From: Atopobiaceae bacterium
GTDB taxonomy: Bacteria > Actinomycetota > Coriobacteriia > Coriobacteriales > Atopobiaceae
DNA length: 64,000 nt
Direction of reading: 5' to 3'
NCBI GenBank assembly: GCA_022483015.1
Contig: JAKVOB010000001.1
Coordinates: 1,636,902 to 1,700,901 of the forward strand
Shown here: piece by piece, positions 56,168-64,000 of the stretch
How the letters are laid out: the number at the start of each line of letters is the position of its first letter
Position numbering within the stretch: the first letter of the stretch is position 1
Notes under the pieces: generated by a model
Databases searched by the model: none
The model's input: only the letters and a program-made list of their open reading frames with translations
What the model was told of the DNA's origin: nothing
Program-made: the position numbers and the translations under genes

Positions 56168-56581
56168 CTACTCCTCCCCGACGCCCGCATCCGGAGCGGG
56201 ACCATCCACGGGGTAGCCCTCCTCGTCCTTCTCGACGCCAAGCGTCGGGGGAACGTTCTCGAGCGCACGCGCGATGGCCTCGGCCTCATCGGTCGTGGTG
56301 TCGATCTTGAAGACCAGCTCAGGCGTGACACGCCAGCCGAGGGCATGACCCAGGAGCGAGCGAATCCGACCATGGCCGCGCTCGAGCGCCGCCATGGTCT
56401 GCTCATAGCGCTCGGCATCGCAGGTCACATAGGCCCGCACGAGCGAGCGATCAACCGAGACCTCGCACCCCGTGAGCGTCACGAGGTTGAGGTCAGGGTC
56501 GCTCATCTCGAAGAGCAGGATGTTCGCGAGCTTCTCGCGAGCGACCTGTGCCGTGCGTCGCGAGCCTTGGTTCTGCTTCAT
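56168..56581 (-). CDS. rbfA: Ribosome-binding factor A
   Basis: Small-subunit assembly factor with a KH-like fold, 137 residues. Family sequences include RTAQVAREKLANILLFEMSDPDL, VTLTGCEVSVDRSLVRAYV and RVTPELVFKIDTTTDEA. The ATG at 56581 has AGGTGGG about 5 nt upstream and lies 10 nt after infB. The acidic C-terminal ~25 residues are typical. Confidence 0.95.
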   Translation of the reverse strand: MKQNQGSRRTAQVAREKLANILLFEMSDPDLNLVTLTGCEVSVDRSLVRAYVTCDAERYEQTMAALERGHGRIRSLLGHALGWRVTPELVFKIDTTTDEAEAIARALENVPPTLGVEKDEEGYPVDGPAPDAGVGEE

Positions 56582-56591
56582 GAAAGCCCAC

Positions 56592-59210
56592 CTACTCGGT
56601 CCTGGCGACCTCGATGACCTTGTAGGTCTCGAGCACGTCGCCGATATGGAAGTCCTGGAAGTCTGTGAGGCCGAGACCGCACTCATAGCCGGACTTCACG
56701 CTCTTGACGTCATCCTTGAAGCGGCGCATGGACGCGAAGGTGCCGTCATAGACGACGATGCCATCGCGCACCAGACGGACCTGGTCGTCACGTCCGACCT
56801 CGCCTTCCGTGACCATGCAACCGGCAGCCACGCCGACCTTGGGTACCTTGAAGGTGTCGCGCACCTCCGCGGAACCAGTGGTCTGTTCCTCCTCGGTGGG
56901 CTTCAGGAGGCCGACACGGGCCGCGTCGATGTCCTCGATAGCCTTGTAGATGACGTTGTAGCACTTGATCTGGACGCCCTCGCGCTCGGCGAAGGTCCGT
57001 GCCTTGGCCTCGGGACGGACGCCGAAGCCGATGATGATGGCGTTCGACGCATCGGCCAGGGTCACGTCGGTCTCGGTGATGGCACCGACGGCCGAGTGGA
57101 TGATGTTGATGTGGACCTCGCTCTGGTCCATCTTCTCGAGCGCGTCGGAGAGGGCCTCGATCGAACCTTGGACATCGGCCTTGACCACGAGGTTGAGTTC
57201 CTTGACCTGCGACGCCTCCATGGTGTCGAAGAGGGTCTCGAGCGTGACGTGCCTGACCTTGTTCTGCTCCTCGATGCGCGCCTTGAGCGAGCGCTGCTCA
57301 GCAAGGTCGCGCGCGTCGCGCTCGTCCTGGAAGACGCGGAACTCGTCACCGGCATCGGGCACCGACTGCAGCCCGAGGATCTCGACAGGGTCGGAAGGCC
57401 TTGCCTCCTCGAGCGTCTGCCCGTGCTGGCCCAGCATGGCACGCACACGCCCATAGGCGGTACCTGCCACGAGCGAGTCGCCCACATGGAGGGTTCCACG
57501 GCTCACGAGGACCGTTGCGACAGATCCGCGGCCACGGTCGAGCTTGGCCTCGAGGACATAGCCGGAGGCGAAGGTATCTGGGTTAGCCTTGAGCTCGAGG
57601 ACGTCAGCCTGGAGCAGGATCGTCTCGAGGAGCTCGTCGATGCCCTGGTGCTTCTTGGCAGAGATGTTCACGAACATGTTCTGGCCACCCCACTCCTCGG
57701 GGATGACGCCATACTCGGTGAGCTCCTGACGTACGCGGTCTGGGTTCGCCTCAGGCTTGTCGCACTTGTTGACGGCGACGACGATGGGCACGTCGGCCGC
57801 CTTCGCGTGGTTGATGGACTCGATCGTCTGTGGCATCACGCCGTCGTCGGCAGCGACCACCAGCACGACGATGTCGGTCACCTTGGCACCGCGGGCACGC
57901 ATGGCCGTGAACGTCTCGTGACCAGGCGTGTCCACGAACGTGATGGTACGGCCCTTGATCTTGACCTGCGAGGCTCCGATGTGCTGCGTGATTCCGCCGG
58001 CCTCGCCCTCGGCGACGCCTGTATGCCTGATTGCATCGAGCAGGCTCGTCTTGCCGTGGTCGACGTGGCCCATGACCGTGACGACGGGGGGCCGGGACTG
58101 GAGGTCCTCGGGATCGTCGAAGAAGGTGAAGGAGTTCTCCTCCTCCTTGGTCATGACCTCGACCTCGCGACCGATGTCGTCAGCGACGAGCTCGATGAGG
58201 TCGTCAGACATGGACTGGGTCATCGTGAGGGGACTCCCCAGGAGGAAGAGGCGCTTCACGATGTCGTTGGCGGGGACCTCGAGAAGGTCGGCAAGCTCGG
58301 CCACGGTGGCTCCGGTCGGGACCTTCACCACGCCGATCTTGGAGACGTCCTGGTCGTTGGCGATGGCCTCCTCGACAGCCTTCTGCTCCGCGGCCTCCTC
58401 GGCCTGCTGCTGCCTGCGCTCCTTACGCTTCTTGCGGCGGCCCGTAGACTCGCGGGACGCCTCCTCGACGGAGGCACGGACGTCCTCGAGCACGCGCTCG
58501 CGGTTGTACTCCTCGGCGGCACGGGCCATGCGACTGTAGCGGTCCTCGCCCTCGTCCTCGCGGTGGCCCTTGTGGGCCTTGGTGTGGCGTTGTGCCGTGG
58601 CCTTGTCGGGATTGGGCTGATTGATGGACTCGGACGAGCGCTCATGGCGACCGTCGCCACCCCGACGGCTCCCCTCGCCCTTGGCCTTGCCCTTCGCCTT
58701 GGCAGCGGACGCCTCGGCCTGCTGCTCCTTCATGACCTTCTCCTGCTCGGCAATCTGGTCAAGCAGGCTGGTGAAGGACGGAGCAGCCTTCGGGGCCGTG
58801 TCGTGGACGCGGTTCTTCTCCTCCTCGGCACGACGCCTCTCCTCCTCGGCGGCGCGCTCGGCCTGCTCCTTGGCCTTGGCCTCCTCGGCGGCCTTCTGGG
58901 CGGCAGCCTCCTCGGCGCGCTCCTTCTCGCGGCGCTTCTCGGCAGCGATGCGCTCCTTCTCTGCCTTCTTCTTGGCCTCTGCCTCCTCGACGGCCTTGGC
59001 CTTCTCCTCTGCCTCCTTGGCAGCCTCGATCTCGGCGGAGCGCGCCTTCGCGACGGACGCGAGGTTCTTGCGCGCGACCGAGACGTAGGCGTCCTCGAGT
59101 GCGGACGAGGGCGACTTGGCAGGGATCTTCATGTCCCTGAGACGCTCGAGCATCTCCTTGCTGGTCATGCCATATTCTTTTGCGAGGTCATGTACACGGG
59201 TCTTGGCCAT
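56592..59210 (-). CDS. infB: Translation initiation factor IF-2
   Basis: GTPase placing initiator tRNA on the ribosome. 872 residues. N-terminal IF2_N motif ([20 protein letters not shown]), then a long Lys/Glu/Ala-rich helical region (about 60-150) and charged linker to about 290, a second IF2_N-like segment ([21 protein letters not shown]), GTPase domain with GHVDHGKTS near 390, DTPGHETF and NKCDKPEA, and C-terminal domains binding fMet-tRNA. nusA precedes it by 57 bp; no ylxR or L7Ae-like gene lies between them. Confidence 0.97.
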   Translation of the reverse strand: MAKTRVHDLAKEYGMTSKEMLERLRDMKIPAKSPSSALEDAYVSVARKNLASVAKARSAEIEAAKEAEEKAKAVEEAEAKKKAEKERIAAEKRREKERAEEAAAQKAAEEAKAKEQAERAAEEERRRAEEEKNRVHDTAPKAAPSFTSLLDQIAEQEKVMKEQQAEASAAKAKGKAKGEGSRRGGDGRHERSSESINQPNPDKATAQRHTKAHKGHREDEGEDRYSRMARAAEEYNRERVLEDVRASVEEASRESTGRRKKRKERRQQQAEEAAEQKAVEEAIANDQDVSKIGVVKVPTGATVAELADLLEVPANDIVKRLFLLGSPLTMTQSMSDDLIELVADDIGREVEVMTKEEENSFTFFDDPEDLQSRPPVVTVMGHVDHGKTSLLDAIRHTGVAEGEAGGITQHIGASQVKIKGRTITFVDTPGHETFTAMRARGAKVTDIVVLVVAADDGVMPQTIESINHAKAADVPIVVAVNKCDKPEANPDRVRQELTEYGVIPEEWGGQNMFVNISAKKHQGIDELLETILLQADVLELKANPDTFASGYVLEAKLDRGRGSVATVLVSRGTLHVGDSLVAGTAYGRVRAMLGQHGQTLEEARPSDPVEILGLQSVPDAGDEFRVFQDERDARDLAEQRSLKARIEEQNKVRHVTLETLFDTMEASQVKELNLVVKADVQGSIEALSDALEKMDQSEVHINIIHSAVGAITETDVTLADASNAIIIGFGVRPEAKARTFAEREGVQIKCYNVIYKAIEDIDAARVGLLKPTEEEQTTGSAEVRDTFKVPKVGVAAGCMVTEGEVGRDDQVRLVRDGIVVYDGTFASMRRFKDDVKSVKSGYECGLGLTDFQDFHIGDVLETYKVIEVARTE

Positions 59211-59267
59211 GTGGTTCTACCTTCCGGAAAACGTGCGGACGATGCGTACGGGAACGTGCCCCGTGGG

Positions 59268-60527
59268 TCAGATCAGGGAGTCGGGGTCAGCGGAGACCTC
59301 GGCGGAATCGACAAGGGCCATCTTCTCGTGGACCCCGCAGTACGCAGAGCCGGGACGGGCCATGTTGCGGCAACGCACGCCCGAGGGGCTCACGTACTCG
59401 CACCGGTGCCCACCCTCCTCGGCATCCACGAGGTCGACGGCATACTCGCTTGCCTCGGGCATGTTCTTGAGCACCCCTGCGGCCAGGGACTGGTTCTTGA
59501 TGTCGATGTGCCAGCCGGTGAGGCGAGCGGCGAGACGGGCGTTCTGGCCCTCCTTGCCGATGGCGAGCGACAGCTGGTCATCCGGGACGATGACCGTCGC
59601 GTAGTTGTTCTCCTCATCGACGATGACCCTGCTCACCTTTGCCGGCGAGAGAGCGTTGGCCACACAGCGCGCTGGGTCATCACTCCAGAGCACGACGTCC
59701 ACACGCTCGCCCCTGAGCTCGCCGACCACGGTACGTACGCGGCTGCCCTTTGGTCCCACGCAGGCACCGACCGGGTCGAGTCGGTCGTCGAGCGACGAGA
59801 CGGCGATCTTGGAACGCGCGCCCGCCTCACGGGCGACGGAACGGATCTCGACGACACCGTCATAGATCTCGGGGACCTCGACCTCGAAGAGCCTGCGGAT
59901 GAGGTCAGGATGGGTACGGGAGACCACGATCGAGGGGCGGGAGTGCTCGCCGCGCACGGAGGCCACCTGGGCGTTGGGGTCACGCACGTCGATGATGATG
60001 GCCTTGATGCGCTGGTTGTGCATGTAACGCTCGCCATTGGGGCGCTCGTTGCGCTCGTTGGGGTTGCGTCGCTTGTCGAAGTGGGGTAGCTCCGCCTCGA
60101 CGCCCTCGCGGATCTTGATGATGGTGAAGTCAGGCGTCGACTGGAGGACCGTGCCGGTGATGATGTCACCGATACGCTGGGAGAACTCCTCGTAGATCTG
60201 TTGGCGCGCCGCGTTGCGGACGATGTTGTTGATCTCGATCTTGGCATGCTGGGCAGCGATGCGGCTCGTGTCGGGAGGGGTCACATCCTCCTCGTCGAAC
60301 TCCGCGTACTCGCCAGTCTCCTCGTCGGGCTCGCCCTTGGGGATGAGCTTGTAGACGTAGATCTTGCCGGTGGCGCGATCGATCGTGACCTTCGCGCCGT
60401 TCTCGAGGTGGAGCACGTCCGCATAGCTCTTCGCAAGCGACTGCTCGAGGCGGTCGAGCAGGTAGAGCTGGTCAATGTGCTTCTCCTGGCAGAGCGCCAT
60501 GAGCGCTTCCATCATCTCGGATGCCAT
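59268..60527 (-). CDS. nusA: Transcription factor NusA with C-terminal Cys/His tail
   Basis: Pausing, termination and antitermination factor. 419 residues: N-terminal RNAP-binding domain (MMEALMALCQEKHIDQLYLL), S1 domain, and KH1/KH2 (ACVGPKGSRVRTVVGEL and LAIGKEGQNARLAARLTGW). The C-terminus adds a C-x9-C-x10-C-x2-H pattern (Cys376, Cys386, Cys397, His400) in RCEYVSPSGVRCRN and GSAYCGVH, resembling small zinc-binding motifs. No acidic AR repeats are present. The ATG at 60527 was chosen because the conserved N-terminus starts there; the frame upstream is an antiphase reading of rimP. Confidence 0.95.
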   Translation of the reverse strand: MASEMMEALMALCQEKHIDQLYLLDRLEQSLAKSYADVLHLENGAKVTIDRATGKIYVYKLIPKGEPDEETGEYAEFDEEDVTPPDTSRIAAQHAKIEINNIVRNAARQQIYEEFSQRIGDIITGTVLQSTPDFTIIKIREGVEAELPHFDKRRNPNERNERPNGERYMHNQRIKAIIIDVRDPNAQVASVRGEHSRPSIVVSRTHPDLIRRLFEVEVPEIYDGVVEIRSVAREAGARSKIAVSSLDDRLDPVGACVGPKGSRVRTVVGELRGERVDVVLWSDDPARCVANALSPAKVSRVIVDEENNYATVIVPDDQLSLAIGKEGQNARLAARLTGWHIDIKNQSLAAGVLKNMPEASEYAVDLVDAEEGGHRCEYVSPSGVRCRNMARPGSAYCGVHEKMALVDSAEVSADPDSLI

Positions 60528-60543
60528 AGGGTCGTGTTCCTTT

Positions 60544-61050
60544 CTAGTGCGCGTCGTGTGAGGCGGAGGGGGTTGTGAAGTCGATGGTGGGCTTGATCTT
60601 GCAACGCTTGACCTCATCCAAGGGGATGAGGACCGGCTGTCCGTCGACCTCGAGGGCGACGGAGCCGTCAGAGAAGCCCTTGAGGGTCCCCGCGTAGTGC
60701 TTGCGTCCCTCGGTGGCCGTGGTCGTGAGAGAGACGACCTCACCGGAGTACCGCTCGAAGTCATGCGGACGACGCAGCGGACGAGCAAGCCCGGGGCTCG
60801 AGACCTCAAGCACGTAGCTCCCCGGGAAGGGGTCAACGAGGTCGATCGTGTCCGAGACCCATGCGTTCTGGGCCGCGACCTCGTCGAGGGAGATCGGGTC
60901 GTCCGAGCCCTCTGGCAGGTCCACGCGGACGCGCACCGTGGGCTTCTCGGCAGAGCCGGTCACCTCTACATCGACGACATCGATGTCATGGTCTTGCGCC
61001 ACGCGCTCGAGCGCCTCGAGCAGGTGGTCGCGGACCGAGTCGTACGACAT
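60544..61050 (-). CDS. rimP: Ribosome maturation factor RimP
   Basis: 30S subunit assembly factor acting early near S12. 168 residues with HLLEALERVAQDHDIDVVDVEV, VRVRVDLPEGSDDPISLDEV, and the family motif YVLEVSSPGLARPLRRPHDFERY. AGGAG lies 4 nt before the ATG. First gene of the nine-gene operon ending with rpoD. A strong stem-loop is in its leader. Confidence 0.95.
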   Translation of the reverse strand: MSYDSVRDHLLEALERVAQDHDIDVVDVEVTGSAEKPTVRVRVDLPEGSDDPISLDEVAAQNAWVSDTIDLVDPFPGSYVLEVSSPGLARPLRRPHDFERYSGEVVSLTTTATEGRKHYAGTLKGFSDGSVALEVDGQPVLIPLDEVKRCKIKPTIDFTTPSASHDAH

Positions 61051-61075
61051 ATGTCTCCTCTCAAGCTTCAGACAG

Positions 61076-61113
61076 AGAGGAAGCGGGGCGAAACGATCCG
61101 CCCCACTTCCTCT
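61076..61113 (-). promoter_or_regulatory. Leader stem-loop upstream of rimP
   Basis: Positions 61076-61090 pair with 61099-61113 over 15 bp (one G-U pair) around an 8-nt loop. It lies between the rimP promoter and the rimP ATG (25 nt downstream), so it should be in the transcript of the whole operon. No T-run follows. Candidate for autoregulation or RNA processing. Confidence 0.6.
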
Positions 61114-61139
61114 CGAACGCTCACCTTCTGTACGTGCAC

Positions 61140-61169
61140 ACTATACCCGCAGGTTCCCTCACACGTCAA
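61140..61169 (-). promoter_or_regulatory. Promoter of the rimP-rpoD operon
   Basis: TTGACG (61169-61164), an 18-nt spacer and TATAGT (61145-61140) make the best housekeeping promoter match in the window. The start point would be near 61133, giving a leader of about 83 nt. Confidence 0.75.
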
Positions 61170-61199
61170 CCCGTCGGTGGTGGCATTGTGACCGCGCGC

Positions 61200-62486
61200 T
61201 CACGAGACCACCTCGTAGAGAGGTACGTCCGACTGCGGGTCGTCTATCGCGGTCACCTTCCCCTCGGAGTCGAAGGTGACCGTGACGGTACGGGTGTCCG
61301 TCGAGGTGACTCCGGCATAGGCTTCACCCATCCTGCTCCAGTCCCAGGTCACCGTGAAGGTGACACCGACCGTGAGGTCGCCGGTCGAGGTGGCGGTCGG
61401 GTCCCCCACAAGCGTACGCGTCAGCTGCTCGAGCTCGTCGGAGTTGATCGAGTTGGTCCGCCCCTTCTTCACGACCGCATACCACAGGTCATGGTCGCTC
61501 GGATATGCGGCGGAGACGGAGGTGGCAAGGTAGGGACGAATCGCCGTACCTATGACCGCCCCATTTGACTGCGTGGGGTCGCAGGAATAGATGGCCTGTA
61601 TGACCTTGGTGGCCACATCGAGCTCAGCGGCCGACTGCGGACGGATCACCGTGAGGTTCACGGTCGACCCCGGCGTGACCTCCGTTCCTGCCGTAATGTC
61701 GCTCGCGATGACAGTACCCTCCACCTGGGAGGCATCGGTCGCAACGACATAGGTCACCTTCGTCTGCAGCTGCTCCGCGGCAAGCGCAGCCGTGGCATCG
61801 GCCTCGCTGAGCCCTATGAGCGTCGGGACCTTCGAGGCTCTGGCGACGGTGAGGCTCACGGTATCAGTGGACGAGAGCTGGGTGCCCGAGGCGACCGAGG
61901 ATGCCGTGACCGTCCCGGCCGTCTCGGCAGAGATCTCCTCGTCGATCGTGCACGAGACACCTTGCGCCTTCACGGCAGCCCGGGCCTCCGAAGAGGTCTT
62001 CCCCACAACGTCAGGCATGGTACGGGCCAGGGAGACCTTGAGCGTGATGTCGGTATGCTCAGGCAGGCGCCCTGAAGCCGGCGACTGCGAGATCACGAAC
62101 CCAGGCTGTCCGTCTGCCAGCACGTCCTCCTGCGTCACAGAGAATCCGAGGTCCTCAAGGTCCGAGGCGGCGCGCTCGGCGCGCCAGCCTGTGACGTCCG
62201 GCGCGGTGACACCTCCCAGCAGCTCAGCGTTCCAAGCAAGCGCGACCACGGCCGCAATCGCGGCGAGCACGATCACGATGGCAACGAAGACCCTGAAGCG
62301 CCGCGGCTTCTGCCTTCCGGCATCGCGCACGAGCCCTTCGGCCTGGGCGCGAGAGTCAGCGGCCCGCCTTACGCCATCCTTGGCACCGGGGCCTACAGAT
62401 CCTTGGGTCAGGTTGGCGCCGCATTTCGGGCATCGGACGGGGAGGATGTCGCCTTCGAGCTCATGTCCGCACTTGGGGCATTTCAT
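61200..62486 (-). CDS. Zinc-ribbon, single-pass membrane protein with PASTA domains
   Basis: 428 residues. N-terminal zinc ribbon (CPKCGHEL at 3-10 and CPKCGANL at 19-26), basic linker, one membrane helix (about 67-88, VFVAIVIVLAAIAAVVALAW), then three PASTA repeats (APDVTGWRAERAASDLEDLG, PDVVGKTSSEARAAVKAQG, VPTLIGLSEADATAALAAEQ), each followed by a GxxV-type strand. A C-terminal domain of ~130 residues may be NTF2-like (DVATKVIQAIYSC, TVTWDWSRMGEAYA). PASTA domains bind muropeptides or wall polymers in Ser/Thr kinases and PBPs; no kinase domain is present. GGAGG lies 7 nt before the ATG. It sits between leuS and rimP. Confidence 0.82.
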   Translation of the reverse strand: MKCPKCGHELEGDILPVRCPKCGANLTQGSVGPGAKDGVRRAADSRAQAEGLVRDAGRQKPRRFRVFVAIVIVLAAIAAVVALAWNAELLGGVTAPDVTGWRAERAASDLEDLGFSVTQEDVLADGQPGFVISQSPASGRLPEHTDITLKVSLARTMPDVVGKTSSEARAAVKAQGVSCTIDEEISAETAGTVTASSVASGTQLSSTDTVSLTVARASKVPTLIGLSEADATAALAAEQLQTKVTYVVATDASQVEGTVIASDITAGTEVTPGSTVNLTVIRPQSAAELDVATKVIQAIYSCDPTQSNGAVIGTAIRPYLATSVSAAYPSDHDLWYAVVKKGRTNSINSDELEQLTRTLVGDPTATSTGDLTVGVTFTVTWDWSRMGEAYAGVTSTDTRTVTVTFDSEGKVTAIDDPQSDVPLYEVVS

Positions 62487-62515
62487 CAGACGACCTCCTC
62501 ACTACGGCCTCTTCG

Positions 62516-64000
62516 CTAGTTTGCGACGATGTTCACGAGCTTGCCAGGGACGACGATGACCTTCCGGACCGTCTTGCCCTCGAGGTGCGACGCGACCGCC
62601 GCCTTGGCAGCCTCCTCGCAGGTAGGTCGGTCTGCGTCGGCAGCGACACTGACATGTCCTCGGACCTTGCCCATGACCTGCACGGCGAGCTCGATCGTGG
62701 AGGCCTTTGCCTGCTCCGGATCGAACAGGGGCCACGGCTCGTTGTAGACGGAGCCCTCATGGCCCAGCGCCTCATGGAAGAGCTCCTCTGACCAATGGGG
62801 GCAGATGGGAGCCATGCAGTCCACGACCGCCTCGGCCACGCGGGCGCACAGCGCCGAGTCGCGAGACTCCGGGACGACATCGTTGACGTAGAGGCTTGCG
62901 GCGTTCACAAGCTCCATGATCGAGGATATCGCCGTGTTGAACTGCATGCGATCGAAGTCCTCCGAGCACTTGATGCCCAAGCCGTTCAGGCTTCGGTTGA
63001 GCTCGGCGGAACGCGAGTCGAGCGCGTCCGGGTCGACGGAGGCCGACGGGTCTGCCGTGCGTGCGAGCTCCCAGACGATCCTCCAGGCGCGCTTGAGGAA
63101 GCGGTTGCAGCCCGCGACGGCCTTGTCGTCCCACGCGAAGTCCTTCTCGGGAGGCGCGATGAACAGGATGGCAAGACGCATCGTGTCCGCACCATAGGGG
63201 TCGATGACCGAGCTCGGCGCCACGACGTTACCCAGCGACTTCGACATCGTGACCCCATTGGAGTCCTTGACCATCCCCTGACAGAGGAGGTTCTGGAACG
63301 GCTCGTCGCAATCGATGAGGCCGAGGTCACGAAGGACCTTGGTCCAGAAGCGGGAGTAGAGCAGGTGCAGGATGGCATGCTCGATGCCGCCGATGTAGTT
63401 GTCGACGGGCATCCAGCGGTCGACGGCCTCCTTCGAGAAGGGCAGCTCGTCGTTGTGAGGGTCACAATAGCGCAGATAGTACCAGCTCGAGCAGGTGAAG
63501 GTGTCCATGGTGTCTGTCTCGCGGCGGGCAGGTCTGCCACAGACGGGGCATGTGGTCTCATAGAACTCGGGACACTGGTCCAGGGTCTGGCCGGCAGAGA
63601 GGTCGAGGTCCTCTGGAAGCGTCACCGGCAGCTGGTCCTCTGGCACCGGTACGATGCCGCAATGGTCACAGTGGACGGCCGGGATGGGATTCCCCCAGTA
63701 CCGCTGACGAGAGATGAGCCAGTCGCGGAGGCGGAAGTTGACGGTTCGCTTGCCCATGCCCCGGCCCTGGAGCCACTCGATCATGGCCGACTCCGCAGGC
63801 GAGTGCTTGCCGCCGACCATGCCCGTGAACTGCCCGGACTGGATGAGCGTGCCCTCGGCGTCCATGGCATGGTCCCAGTCGACGTCGGTGACCTCGAGGT
63901 CGGTCACGTCCTTCAGCTGCTGGTAGAGGGGATCGTCGGTCGTCGCGATGATGGGAGGGACCGGCAGGCCGTACTTGCGGGCGAAGTCGAAGTCACGCTG
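62516..64000 (-). CDS. leuS: Leucyl-tRNA synthetase, partial (5' part beyond window)
   Basis: The last 494 residues are visible, from the end of the editing domain onward. Signatures: RLRDWLISRQRYWGNPIPAVHC, zinc-like CDHC and CPVC pairs, FTCSSWYYLRYCDPHN, GGIEHAILHLLYSRFW, the KMSKS loop as VTMSKSLGN, the anticodon-binding helical domain, and the C-terminal domain ending KVIVVPGKLVNIVAN. The first Lys of KMSKS is Thr, a variant seen in some LeuRS. It ends 29 nt before the zinc-ribbon PASTA gene starts. Confidence 0.97.
   Translation of the reverse strand, partial: QRDFDFARKYGLPVPPIIATTDDPLYQQLKDVTDLEVTDVDWDHAMDAEGTLIQSGQFTGMVGGKHSPAESAMIEWLQGRGMGKRTVNFRLRDWLISRQRYWGNPIPAVHCDHCGIVPVPEDQLPVTLPEDLDLSAGQTLDQCPEFYETTCPVCGRPARRETDTMDTFTCSSWYYLRYCDPHNDELPFSKEAVDRWMPVDNYIGGIEHAILHLLYSRFWTKVLRDLGLIDCDEPFQNLLCQGMVKDSNGVTMSKSLGNVVAPSSVIDPYGADTMRLAILFIAPPEKDFAWDDKAVAGCNRFLKRAWRIVWELARTADPSASVDPDALDSRSAELNRSLNGLGIKCSEDFDRMQFNTAISSIMELVNAASLYVNDVVPESRDSALCARVAEAVVDCMAPICPHWSEELFHEALGHEGSVYNEPWPLFDPEQAKASTIELAVQVMGKVRGHVSVAADADRPTCEEAAKAAVASHLEGKTVRKVIVVPGKLVNIVAN

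Noticed and set aside
56472-60089. Plus-strand open frame of about 1200 codons antisense to infB and nusA
   Set aside because: It is rich in D, V, L, G, H and E in a pattern expected from reading GC-rich genes in the opposite strand; no domain is recognisable and infB/nusA on the minus strand are certain.

Overview
The window looks like a chromosomal segment of a high-GC Gram-positive, most likely a member of the Coriobacteriia (Olsenella/Atopobium-like Actinomycetota). This is inferred from GC-rich codon use, an actinobacterial-type integration host factor (MihF) next to gmk and rpoZ, an RNase J plus PNPase pair, a GlfT2-like galactofuranosyltransferase, and frequent GTG/TTG starts. No rRNA, insertion sequence, phage module or CRISPR array was seen. 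Apart from leuS and one helix-turn-helix gene, which run off the two ends, every gene appears intact.

Layout. 1-4922 (minus): RNase J, FtsK and a RodZ-type HTH protein. 5028-5399 (plus): a stand-alone GGQ ribosome-rescue factor. 5461-8172 (minus): rpsO and pnp. 8358-17531: a glycosyltransferase locus made of two minus-strand GT4-type genes and two plus-strand tandem-GT2 genes around a 300-bp divergent promoter region; most of it is visibly more AT-rich than its surroundings. 17580-24566 (minus): a chaperone/ribosome-maturation operon (membrane-anchored DnaJ variant, hrcA, dnaJ, phoH, ybeY, dgkA, era, recO). 24738-26417 (plus): ettA. 26430-31470 (minus): lepA, an alpha/beta hydrolase, dus, hemW. 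31577-31840 (plus): rpsT. 31949-38620 (minus): mihF, gmk, rpoZ, thiI, comEA, comEC, holA. 38878-44163 (minus): a complete pyrimidine operon pyrR-B-C-K-D-F. 44372-49436 (minus): a second envelope-glycan locus (ABC exporter permease and ATPase, a GT2, a galactofuranosyltransferase). 49646-49720 (plus): tRNA-Asn(GTT). 49927-61050 (minus): an information-processing operon rimP-nusA-infB-rbfA-nrnA-truB-ribF-dnaG-rpoD. 61200-62486 (minus): a zinc-ribbon/PASTA membrane protein. 62516-64000 (minus): the 3' part of leuS.

How the parts work together. Much of the window is core translation, RNA decay and replication machinery packed into operons with 1-14 nt overlaps. Two separate loci build and export cell-surface polysaccharide: the 8-17 kb locus has chain-building enzymes only, while the 44-49 kb locus combines galactofuranose polymerisation with a Wzm/Wzt-type exporter. 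ComEA and ComEC suggest DNA-uptake capacity. The pyrimidine operon carries its own regulator, PyrR, and a leader that looks like a transcription attenuator.

The most unusual items are: a DnaJ variant whose second C-terminal domain is replaced by membrane helices; an exporter permease with an N-terminal beta-sandwich-like extension while its ATPase lacks the usual C-terminal glycan-binding domain; a NusA with a Cys/His C-terminal tail; a zinc-ribbon PASTA protein without a kinase; an abrupt composition shift at a 4-bp gene overlap between two paralogous glycosyltransferases; and several strong RNA stem-loops upstream of rimP and pyrR and beside rpoD.
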